From: Saprospiraceae bacterium
GTDB lineage: Bacteria; Bacteroidota; Bacteroidia; Chitinophagales; Saprospiraceae
Length of the DNA stretch: 44,396 bases
Reading direction: 5' to 3'
NCBI GenBank assembly: GCA_021299835.1
Contig: JAJTER010000008.1
Location: 1 to 44,396 of the forward strand
Part shown: positions 1 through 6,893 of the stretch, piece after piece
Layout of the letters: each line of letters starts with the position of its first letter
Numbering within the stretch: the first letter of the stretch is position 1
The notes under the pieces: model-generated
What the model was told of the DNA's origin: nothing
Databases searched by the model: none
What the model saw: only the letters and a program-made list of their open reading frames with translations
Translations under genes and position numbers: made by a program

Positions 1-71
1 TTTTCATCATCTGAAATATACAATCTACCGTTGTGCCATTGTCCTAAAATAGCTTTCCTTTCTTTATTCAT
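1..71 (-). CDS. 5' end of an unidentified gene, cut by the window edge
   Basis: An ATG on the minus strand at 69-71 opens a frame that stays open to the window edge (23 codons plus 2 bases). It begins MNKERKAILGQWHNG and continues through the motif RLYISDDE. I do not recognise the family from so few residues. It is transcribed away from the repeat cluster at 119-311, so that cluster lies between its start and the 3' end of the signal peptidase gene. It could also be a chance open frame. Confidence 0.35.
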   Translation of the reverse strand, partial: MNKERKAILGQWHNGRLYISDDE

Positions 72-118
72 TTTACACTTTTTTGTGTAAACCTATTTTA
101 GAACAAGTCATAATATCC

Positions 119-311
119 TGACCCCGGAGGGGTCACATGTCTATAGCCCATTATGCCCCTGGCGGCACGAAAATCCCCACATATACCATTATGCCCCTGG
201 CGGCACAAATTCCCCCAAAATACCATTATGCCCCTGGCGGCACAAATTCTATAAACATGCGACCCCTTCAGGGTCGATTCATATTATACTGACCCCGGAG
301 GGGTCACATGT
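119..311. repeat. GC-rich palindromic intergenic repeat cluster, copy A
   Basis: Two repeat types alternate. The first is a short palindrome, TGACCCC-GGA-GGGGTCA, at 119-135 and 290-306, each followed by CATGTCTATA. A variant in opposite orientation lies at 260-276 (CGACCC/GGGTCG). The second is CCATTATGCCCCTGGCGGCA at 148-167, 186-205 and 223-242, spaced 37-38 bases. Both types recur at 22443-22569, in a different order. They are far richer in G+C than the surroundings. The cluster starts only 10 bases past the stop codon of the signal peptidase gene, so the 290-306 palindrome may act as a 3'-end hairpin for that transcript. The overall form resembles REP/BIME-type dispersed elements. Confidence 0.85.
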
Positions 312-320
312 CTATATCAT

Positions 321-1949
321 TTATTTTGTGTCTGCACGGGTAAATATTCTATTCCACACAATCCCTTTAGATGGGCTTCCCTCCAAAAAGGACATCCATA
401 TAAATAAAGGTTTTCCAACAACATGCGTTTCAGGAACGAATCCCCAGAAACGGCTATCCTCAGAATTATGTCTGTTATCTCCCATCATCCAATAATAATT
501 TTGTTCTATGGTATAATGAGAACTTAATTTTCCATCAATATAAAACTTATTGCCATCTATACGAAGTTCGTGTCCTTCGTAAACCTGAATGATACGTTGA
601 TAGAGCGCTATACTTTCCTCATTCAGAGCTACCTTAGCACCGGCCTTTGGTATATAAATGGGTCCAAAATCATCTCTGGTCCAATTGCCAAAATGAAGAG
701 CATCATTCGGAAACAATCGTCCACTTTCACCGTATAATTTTCCTACATCCACTTTTTCAATTTTGATGGATGGATCCATTGCTTTTATCTTCGCTTTTTG
801 ACCGTTATTCAACACTAAATAAAAGGCATTGGGAGATTGTTGCATTCTATCTTCTGTGCTAATGGCCCATTTAGTGAAATCTTTTGTATTCATAGCTGCA
901 TTTGGAGATAAAACAGAATACATGAACTGGACATTTTCAGGATTTTTACCCTTTTTTCCATTGATATAAACTTGTTGAGCTCTTATCTCCAATGAATCAC
1001 CTGGTAAACCGATGCAACGTTTGATGTAATGATCCATTTTGTCAAGAGGTCTGGTAACCAAAGGATTCAATCCAGATTGAATGGCACCTGAAAACATTGG
1101 GGGAATAGATCCCCGTCGCAAGTCGTAAATACTCCAGGTTCTTTCAGGGAATACATAAACACTGTCACCTTCAGGGTAATTAAAAACGACAGGATCGTTA
1201 CGATCTATGGTTTCTAATGCTGGTAATCTTTGATACTTTAATTGCGGTTTTTTAATGTATGACTCACCCCCGATCACAGGAATTCTATTATGTAAAAGGG
1301 GTAGCATAGCAATGGTCTGAGGCATTCTAATACCATAGTGACCTTTACTTACAAACAAAAAATCTCCAACGACTAAGGAGCCTTCCATGGAAGAGGTTGG
1401 GATGACAAATGCCTCAATTAGAAACATACGTATAAACGTTGCGGCAAATACAGCAAAAATGATTGCCTCTGCCCATTCTCTTACAGGGGATTTTTTGAAA
1501 GGATTTTGCGCAACTAATTTATTGTATTGCTTCGTATCATTTGCTATTCTTGCAGCTTCAATAGCGTCTAAAATCGATTTTTCGTAAGCTAAAACAGGTC
1601 CCTGATAGCTCAAATCTTTTCTAAAACTCAGGTAAATTAAATAGATTGGCGCAAACACTACGACCAGTACATGGTGCCAAAATTGATAAACTTTAAATGA
1701 TCTCACCAAATCTATCATTATGGCGGCAAAGATGAAAATATTTACAATCGGTATTAGTATTAGTAAACCGTAGCTGGGTTTTCTGCCAACTAATTCTCCA
1801 CAAACCATAAATTGATACACAGGTACAAATGCTTTCCATACACCTACACCCGCTTTTTTAAATACGGTTGCCAGGGAAATCATTAGCAAAATATAATATA
1901 ACAGTAAAAATTCGGAAAGACCCATTAGCTTAATTTTTTTAAACGCCAA
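321..1949 (-). CDS. lepB: Signal peptidase I with N-terminal membrane extension
   Basis: This inner-membrane protease removes signal peptides from exported proteins. The 542 residues are long for the family. Residues about 12-110 form several hydrophobic segments resembling the DUF5684 domain found in front of some Bacteroidota signal peptidases. Residues about 160-182 form the usual membrane anchor. The catalytic part follows: the serine box IPTSSMEG places the nucleophile at Ser187, the lysine box YIKRCIGLPGDS gives the general base Lys310, and the conserved GDNRHNSEDSR box starts at residue 490. Residues about 335-470 are an insertion between the lysine and GDN boxes, as is common in Bacteroidota. 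A methionine at codon 9 is an alternative start. Upstream is a terminator-ended RNA candidate on the same strand (2014-2217), which may be independent or may be a leader. Confidence 0.95.
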   Translation of the reverse strand: MAFKKIKLMGLSEFLLLYYILLMISLATVFKKAGVGVWKAFVPVYQFMVCGELVGRKPSYGLLILIPIVNIFIFAAIMIDLVRSFKVYQFWHHVLVVVFAPIYLIYLSFRKDLSYQGPVLAYEKSILDAIEAARIANDTKQYNKLVAQNPFKKSPVREWAEAIIFAVFAATFIRMFLIEAFVIPTSSMEGSLVVGDFLFVSKGHYGIRMPQTIAMLPLLHNRIPVIGGESYIKKPQLKYQRLPALETIDRNDPVVFNYPEGDSVYVFPERTWSIYDLRRGSIPPMFSGAIQSGLNPLVTRPLDKMDHYIKRCIGLPGDSLEIRAQQVYINGKKGKNPENVQFMYSVLSPNAAMNTKDFTKWAISTEDRMQQSPNAFYLVLNNGQKAKIKAMDPSIKIEKVDVGKLYGESGRLFPNDALHFGNWTRDDFGPIYIPKAGAKVALNEESIALYQRIIQVYEGHELRIDGNKFYIDGKLSSHYTIEQNYYWMMGDNRHNSEDSRFWGFVPETHVVGKPLFIWMSFLEGSPSKGIVWNRIFTRADTK

Positions 1950-2013
1950 ATATACAAATACTATATTGATTGGACAAATATATTCGTGGAGGGATATGCT
2001 AAGATTGGTATTT

Positions 2014-2050
2014 AAAAAAAAAAGAGCAGCTGCCGAAACCGGAACTGCTC
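2014..2050 (-). terminator. Intrinsic terminator, minus strand
   Basis: Read on the minus strand, GAGCAG (2050-2045) pairs with CTGCTC (2029-2024), with an inner CCG/CGG step, and is followed at once by ten T residues (2023-2014). It points toward the signal peptidase gene, whose start is at 1949, so whatever it ends must be transcribed from the 2050-2369 gap. Confidence 0.85.
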
Positions 2051-2217
2051 CTGATGGGAGATTATACTCTGTTAAGTGTAGAACAAAACAGCCTTTAAAA
2101 ACCCAGTTTAGGGACCTAATTTTCTCTTAAGAAACCCCTACAGGTGTTGTGTTGATAGGCTAAAAATGTTCGTCTGAAAAATACCTTTATATGTTCATGA
2201 GGTTCTTTACAAATTTC
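2014..2217 (-). ncRNA. Candidate structured small RNA or leader upstream of lepB
   Basis: The gap 1950-2369 has no protein gene. On the minus strand it can form a long imperfect hairpin: GAACA (2171-2167) with TGTTC (2085-2081), AGCC (2161-2158) with GGCT (2093-2090) across a U-rich internal loop, ACCT (2145-2142) with AGGT (2117-2114), and TTTCT (2134-2130) with AGAAA (2125-2121) around the loop TAAG. The strong terminator at 2050-2014 follows. A TAGATTTG element (2231-2224) matches the Bacteroidota -7 consensus and would start a transcript of about 200 nt, but I see no good -33 TTG. A rod-like hairpin of this size recalls 6S RNA, but that is a guess. A lepB attenuator is the main alternative. 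Confidence 0.45.
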
Positions 2218-2369
2218 ATATGGCAAATCTAAAACGTTTTCTCTGTAATTTATATTTTTTTGTTGATTTCTTATGCAATTATTCATTCCTTAGCAAAAGT
2301 TATATGCTTAGTATTTATATATTTGTAAAATAATTATCTATTTAGTTCATTATAAATTTTTTAAATCTT

Positions 2370-3824
2370 TTGGAACAAAGTCGGTTAATTAAAACAATCG
2401 TTGAACTTAATACCAGGGAAAGAGAGCAATTCAGCTTGTTTGTCTCTTCTCCCTACTATAATTTGCACAAAAAAACGACAGAATTTCTCGATATAATTCT
2501 CAAACAATTGCAGAACGGCAAGATGGAGTTGCTGGAAAAAGAAAAAATTTTCAAAAAGCTATTTCCTAAAGATTCCTTCGACGAACAGAAAATTCATAAC
2601 TTGATGTCTGGGTTAAAAAAATTACTGCTCCGTTTTTTAGCTGTGCAACAGTATGAATCTAAAGAAAATGTAGAAGAAATATTCGCCATGGAATGGGCCT
2701 ATAAAAGAAATCAATTCGAACTGTTAACCAATAGAGCAAAGCAACTTGAAAAAAAATTTGAAAGCGATGTAGTGCAAAAAACAGAACTTACGTTCGCTAA
2801 GTATCGGTTAAATTATCTAATGGGTTACTATGGAGGTCAATTTGTCGATAGGTCCAAGTCCGATACTATGCAGCGGATGTTGCATTATCTTGATGCTTAT
2901 TATCTGGAAGAAAAATTACGCAATGTTTGTCACCTCACCGCGCATAAAATATTGGTAAATGCCAATTATGATTTTGGCTTGTTGACAGAACTCTTACTTT
3001 TTATTGAAAATCATCCCGATGTATTGGTTCAAAACAAAGTGATAGCCTTATATTATACTATTCTTAAAAGTTTACAAGACGATAGTAATCCTCAATATTA
3101 CCTTGCATTGAAGGATATGCTTGGGAATCTTGATCTCAACCTCTCCCCTCAGGACAGGCAAGATTTATACAGTTTTTCCTATAATTATTGTATATCAAAA
3201 ATAAATAAAGGGGATAAGGCCTATCAACGAGAGCTATTCGAACTTTATCAAAAGGGCTTGGCAGGTGGTGATTTACTCAATAACGGTATCATCAATGAGT
3301 GGGATTATAAAAATATAACCACGCTGGGTTGTAGTTTAAAGGAATTTACCTGGACAGAAAATTTTATTCAGGAATTTAAAGATTTTTTACCTGCACATCG
3401 AAGGGATAACGCCTACCTATATAATCTTGGTAACCTGTATTACCATAAAAAAATGTTTGATGAGGCTATTTCAGCACTTATTCGGGTTCAGTTTACAGAC
3501 ATAACCTATCACTTGAATACGACCTTTTTAATGATCAGAACATATCATGCCAAGCGGGATACTGATGCTCTGCTCTCTTTACTGGATACTTTCCGGATAT
3601 ATATCATGAGAAATACGCACATTAATACAGACCAAAAAAAGGGGTACACCAATTTTCTTAGATTCACAAAAAAAATGGTGATGATAAAACATCAAATAGA
3701 ATATTTAGAGGCAAATAAGGCAAATTCTCAACTAAAACAACTCATGGAGCATATTAATAGTACAGAAAATATAATCAATAAATTTTGGCTGGAGGAAGAG
3801 TGTAATTCTATCGATATTCCTTAG
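2370..3824 (+). CDS. Hypothetical helical-repeat protein, Bacteroidota family
   Basis: A 484-residue soluble protein, predicted almost wholly helical, with no signal peptide. The N-terminus (EREQFSLFVSSPYYN, then HKKTTEF) has the pattern of a Bacteroidota family of unknown function whose members open with a similar 'F...V.SPY.N.HKK' stretch. Residues about 340-420 look like a TPR-type helical hairpin region (YLYNLGNLYYHKKMFDEA). The start is TTG at 2370: an in-frame stop lies nine codons upstream, no ATG intervenes, and the family-like N-terminus would be lost with the next internal ATG near codon 52. A TATATTTG element (2318-2325) about 45 bases upstream is a possible -7 box. Its stop overlaps the stop of the convergent exonuclease gene by 3 bases (TTAG). 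Function is unknown. Confidence 0.85.
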   Translation: MEQSRLIKTIVELNTREREQFSLFVSSPYYNLHKKTTEFLDIILKQLQNGKMELLEKEKIFKKLFPKDSFDEQKIHNLMSGLKKLLLRFLAVQQYESKENVEEIFAMEWAYKRNQFELLTNRAKQLEKKFESDVVQKTELTFAKYRLNYLMGYYGGQFVDRSKSDTMQRMLHYLDAYYLEEKLRNVCHLTAHKILVNANYDFGLLTELLLFIENHPDVLVQNKVIALYYTILKSLQDDSNPQYYLALKDMLGNLDLNLSPQDRQDLYSFSYNYCISKINKGDKAYQRELFELYQKGLAGGDLLNNGIINEWDYKNITTLGCSLKEFTWTENFIQEFKDFLPAHRRDNAYLYNLGNLYYHKKMFDEAISALIRVQFTDITYHLNTTFLMIRTYHAKRDTDALLSLLDTFRIYIMRNTHINTDQKKGYTNFLRFTKKMVMIKHQIEYLEANKANSQLKQLMEHINSTENIINKFWLEEECNSIDIP

Positions 3825-4570
3825 TCTGTAAAGATATTGTCTGTATCAAACAAATTATCACCGGTAATTCTGTCATACACCTGCATGGTGGCCAGTACAT
3901 CTTTCTCGCAATATCGTGAAATTCTTTTCAAGTCATTTTCTTCCCAATAAACCTGCCCAACCTGACTACCATCGATATCATCTTTTGGAGATGGAATATC
4001 AAAAATAGCAGTCAGTAGTTTTAATGAGGTATAGTTTTTCCAGTCACCAAATTTCCACATTTCCATGGTGTCTATGAAGTAATTCAGTTCCCAGGGTTTT
4101 TTTCCACCAATCTTTAATATGTCCGGCAGATCCATGCGGTTTATAATTAATCTGCGGCAGATAAACGGGATGTCAAATTCTTTGATATTGTGTCCTCCCA
4201 GCGCGTGGGTCAAAGGGTTTGAATAATGTTTATTTATAAGGTCACAAAATGATTTTAGCAATTCTTCTTCTGATGCCTGGTCGAATGATTTTAGTCGTAT
4301 TTTATAGTGATTTGCTTCTTTATCATAATAGGCAATGCCCATGGAAATGCAAACGATTTTCCCGAATTCAGCAAAAATAGCTGCTTTGTTTTTAAAACTT
4401 TCTTGCAACTGATCTGCTGTTAACTCTTCCTCATTATTTGGATAAAATGATTTAGCTTTGCGTTGCCATAATTCTTGTAAAGCAGGAGGAAGTTCTTCGT
4501 AATTTGCAGTTAAACTTACGGTTTCGATGTCAAAAAACAATATTTTTCCTACTTCGAACGATTTAGACAT
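3821..4570 (-). CDS. Predicted 3'-5' exonuclease, PolB-like DEDD fold
   Basis: The motifs of a DEDD 3'-5' exonuclease appear in order: Exo I in ILFFDIETVSL, Exo II in GGHNIKEFDIPFICRRL, and Exo III in RISRYCEKDVLATMQVY. This matches the stand-alone PolB-like exonuclease family (DNA_pol_B_exo2 type), thought to trim DNA 3' ends in repair; the physiological role is not settled. I place the start at the ATG at 4570 (249 residues). A GTG at 4615 would add 15 residues, but these are not conserved-looking and lie before the fold begins. The gene ends convergently on the helical-repeat gene and is divergent from the coiled-coil gene at 4650, leaving about 80 bases for two promoters. Confidence 0.9.
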   Translation of the reverse strand: MSKSFEVGKILFFDIETVSLTANYEELPPALQELWQRKAKSFYPNNEEELTADQLQESFKNKAAIFAEFGKIVCISMGIAYYDKEANHYKIRLKSFDQASEEELLKSFCDLINKHYSNPLTHALGGHNIKEFDIPFICRRLIINRMDLPDILKIGGKKPWELNYFIDTMEMWKFGDWKNYTSLKLLTAIFDIPSPKDDIDGSQVGQVYWEENDLKRISRYCEKDVLATMQVYDRITGDNLFDTDNIFTD

Positions 4571-4649
4571 AAAAGAGTTGTATTTTACAATTTTGTTTAA
4601 TTGATTTTTCAACACTAAGATACTTTATTTTCACTTAAAATGTTAACCC

Positions 4650-5642
4650 ATGAACAACCAACCTTCTTCTGCGTCGAGTTCAAAAAATTTGCTCATTCTG
4701 GCCGCAGTCATTATTGCCGTCCTCATCGGTGTCATTATTTATCTGTTTAATAACAAACAGGAATTAACCACAGAAAATCAAGAGGTTAAAACAGAGCTTG
4801 ACGAAACTATCCAACTCAAGGAAGAATTAGAATTACAATACGAAGAGGCATTAGCTGATCTGGAAAGTCTCAGAGGGGAGAATGAAGCGTTAAATCAATT
4901 AATCGATAACCAAAAACTGGAATTGACTGGCCAGAAAAATAGAATTGTTGGCTTGCTGAAAAGATCTAATTCATTGGACAAAGCAAAAGCCGAGATTAGT
5001 AAACTCAATGAACAAATTGCCTTCTTTAAGGAAGAAAGAGAACGTTGGGCCCTGGAAAAAGAATCCCTTTTAGCTGAAAAAAATAGACAGGATTCTATTA
5101 ACCAAACCTTGAATAGCAGATTGGACGAATCTAAACAGACCAATGATTATCTTACCTCTGTAACCAGAGATTTGACGGTGGAGAAATCAAAATTGGAAAA
5201 AGAAAAAAGTAGTCTGGCAAAAAAAGTGGATAAAGCGTCCATGATTAAGGCAGATAAAATAAGTGTTAAAACACTGCAGAAAAAAGATAACGGTAAGAAT
5301 GTTAGCAGGAAAAATGCCGATAATGTCAATTTGTTGGAAATTTGCTTCCTCCCTTTGCCAAATCCTTCCGCTTCAGGCGATGGGGAAAAATTTATAGTCC
5401 GGGTGATTTCTCCCCGCGGTGAAACCGTTTCCCTTAATACCAATATCAGCGTTTTTAATCACCCTGAATCTGGCGACGAAATCCAATATACTTTCGAAAC
5501 AAAAGAAATTCAAACCATTAACGGTACGCAGAATGCTTGTTTTAACTGGGAACCAGCCTCTTCCCTTTTACCTGGTACTTATAAAGTGGAAGTTTATAAT
5601 AAAGCCTATCTGGCAGGTTCATCTAGCTTTTCACTGAAATAA
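4650..5642 (+). CDS. Membrane-anchored coiled-coil protein, unknown function
   Basis: A polar N-terminus of about 12 residues is followed by one membrane segment (NLLILAAVIIAVLIGVIIYL, about residues 13-33). A long heptad-rich coiled coil covers about 35-195 and a basic linker about 195-220. The C-terminal domain of about 105 residues is predicted beta-rich, with the motifs LLEICFLPLPNP and VRVISPRGETV and the closing stretch LPGTYKVEVYNKAYLAGSSS. The topology is probably N-in with the coiled coil and C-terminal domain in the periplasm. I do not recognise the family. The following DUF2452 gene starts 52 bases downstream on the same strand and may be cotranscribed. Confidence 0.85.
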   Translation: MNNQPSSASSSKNLLILAAVIIAVLIGVIIYLFNNKQELTTENQEVKTELDETIQLKEELELQYEEALADLESLRGENEALNQLIDNQKLELTGQKNRIVGLLKRSNSLDKAKAEISKLNEQIAFFKEERERWALEKESLLAEKNRQDSINQTLNSRLDESKQTNDYLTSVTRDLTVEKSKLEKEKSSLAKKVDKASMIKADKISVKTLQKKDNGKNVSRKNADNVNLLEICFLPLPNPSASGDGEKFIVRVISPRGETVSLNTNISVFNHPESGDEIQYTFETKEIQTINGTQNACFNWEPASSLLPGTYKVEVYNKAYLAGSSSFSLK

Positions 5643-5694
5643 TTAGCTTTGGTAAACTTACTTAGCCCTCTTTTGTTGATGGTTAAAAAATAAA

Positions 5695-6147
5695 ATGGAA
5701 AAGGAAGAGTTTATAAATCCTATCGATATAGATAAGGTAGCATTGGAACCTCACCTGCTACCTTATTCTCATTCTGTTGGTGGCGTTGTAATTAAGCCAA
5801 TTGATAAAGGAAGAATTAAGGGCAGAGCCGTTACCTCTATGTATCAACAAACGGATATCCAGCTGGGACAACTTAGAAAACAAATTGAACTCCTTGCCAA
5901 ACAAGCTGACGACATCAGGAAAAGAGTCCTCATATCTGAGAAAATTTATGAAGCAGAAATGGCCTTCAATCCGCTCGTTGGTTTCGTCTATCATCTATAC
6001 GCAAAAAAGAATGGAGCTTACGTCCTTTCTATGATAGCTCCAGAAGAATGGGGCGCAAATCCGCCTTATTTCTTTCAAGCTACAGTAAAGCTTTTTGCAG
6101 ACCATACCTGGGAAATATTAACAACCAGTGAGGAATTCCCTCAATAA
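5695..6147 (+). CDS. DUF2452 domain protein
   Basis: The 150 residues match the pattern of DUF2452: an N-terminal INPIDIDKVALEPHLLPYSHSVGG segment, a helical centre with QTDIQLGQLRKQIELLAKQ, and a C-terminal beta part with FNPLVGFVYHLY followed by SMIAPEEWG. It is full length, cytoplasmic, and lacks membrane segments. Its function is not established. It probably shares a transcript with the coiled-coil gene before it. The long gap after its stop (6148-6526) holds a separate structured RNA candidate. Confidence 0.85.
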   Translation: MEKEEFINPIDIDKVALEPHLLPYSHSVGGVVIKPIDKGRIKGRAVTSMYQQTDIQLGQLRKQIELLAKQADDIRKRVLISEKIYEAEMAFNPLVGFVYHLYAKKNGAYVLSMIAPEEWGANPPYFFQATVKLFADHTWEILTTSEEFPQ

Positions 6148-6338
6148 ATCTCTGTAGATTAAAAAAAATATATAAAAAAATATCAATTTATTGAGGCATA
6201 AATGTTACTTTTTGTATTAAAAATTTAGTTTAACTTATTGATTTTTAGTATTTTATATTTTAAACTATGTATTTTCAAAATTCAGTAATTAGTAAAATTG
6301 TACTTATTCTGCTTGATAATTACCCTCATATTTGAATC

Positions 6339-6509
6339 ATGAAAGGAAATAATAGCAAACGAAGTTAGTTAATCCTTACATCTAGTGATTCGATCACTCA
6401 ATAAATTGTATCAGACTCTGTATCGTCAAACGTGACGTTATATGGTATGTAGATAGCCTCTCAAAGCTCTTTTCAAAGCCGGTTGGATCCACCTTCCGGC
6501 TTTTTTTTT
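6339..6509 (+). ncRNA. Candidate structured small RNA between DUF2452 and dgkA
   Basis: The gap 6148-6526 is very AT-rich up to about 6330. Then come three hairpins in tandem on the plus strand: AGTGAT-TCG-ATCACT (6384-6398), CGTCA-AACG-TGACG (6424-6437), and a strong terminator (6475-6509). A near-consensus -7 box CATATTTG lies at 6327-6334, with a TTG at 6298-6300, a spacing slightly longer than usual. The transcript would be about 170 nt and would open with a 9-codon frame, MKGNNSKRS (6339-6368). The neighbours give no other source for a transcript ending here except readthrough from 6147, so an independent RNA is plausible. I do not recognise it as tmRNA, SRP RNA or RNase P RNA. Confidence 0.4.
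6475..6509 (+). terminator. Intrinsic terminator, plus strand
   Basis: AAAGCCGG (6475-6482) pairs with CCGGCTTT (6496-6503), and the T run continues to 6509. It lies 17 bases before the 3' end of the convergent dgkA gene. Confidence 0.85.
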
Positions 6510-6526
6510 GCAAATATATCAAATTT

Positions 6527-6892
6527 TTAGTTGCCCAGAAGTAACTTAATGCATTTAGGGAGAAAAATAATTATTCCTATAATACTGCTGGTTATAGATA
6601 TAATTAATACCCCTCCGGCCGATATATCTTTTATTTGTCCAGCTTTTATGTGATAGTCTGGGGAAATAAAATCTACCACATATTCTATCGCGGTATTGAA
6701 ACTTTCCGCCGACAATACCCAGCCAATGCAAAAAAGTACTATAATCCATTCTAAGGACGATAGATTTATAATCCAACCCAATAAACAAACCAGCATACCA
6801 ATTACCCCTTGAATTTTTATATTATTCTGACCAGCAAATAATAGTTTTATACCATTTAATGCGTAACCCATACTATCAATAAATTTTTTCAT
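6527..6892 (-). CDS. dgkA: DgkA-type small membrane lipid kinase
   Basis: The 121 residues form the three-helix membrane kinase of the DgkA family. It phosphorylates diacylglycerol or, as in Gram-positive homologues, undecaprenol, at the inner membrane. The signature is present: AESFNTAIEYVVDF (Glu63, Asn66, Glu70, Asp74) and QIKDISAGGVL (Lys88-Asp89). Hydrophobic segments lie at about 31-45, 47-61 and 93-112. The start ATG follows the stop of the upstream lamin-tail gene by a single base (TGA-C-ATG), so the two are almost certainly cotranscribed and translationally coupled. Substrate choice cannot be read from the sequence. Confidence 0.92.
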   Translation of the reverse strand: MKKFIDSMGYALNGIKLLFAGQNNIKIQGVIGMLVCLLGWIINLSSLEWIIVLFCIGWVLSAESFNTAIEYVVDFISPDYHIKAGQIKDISAGGVLIISITSSIIGIIIFLPKCIKLLLGN

Positions 6893-6893
6893 G

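Noticed and set aside
148-242. CRISPR-like array (three 20-base repeats spaced 37-38 bases)
   Set aside because: The spacers are about 17-18 bases and similar to each other, the repeat recurs singly and inverted at 22517-22569, and no cas genes are near.
3821-4615. GTG at 4615 as the exonuclease start
   Set aside because: The 15 added residues are not family-like, and the ATG at 4570 is closer to the fold's first strand.
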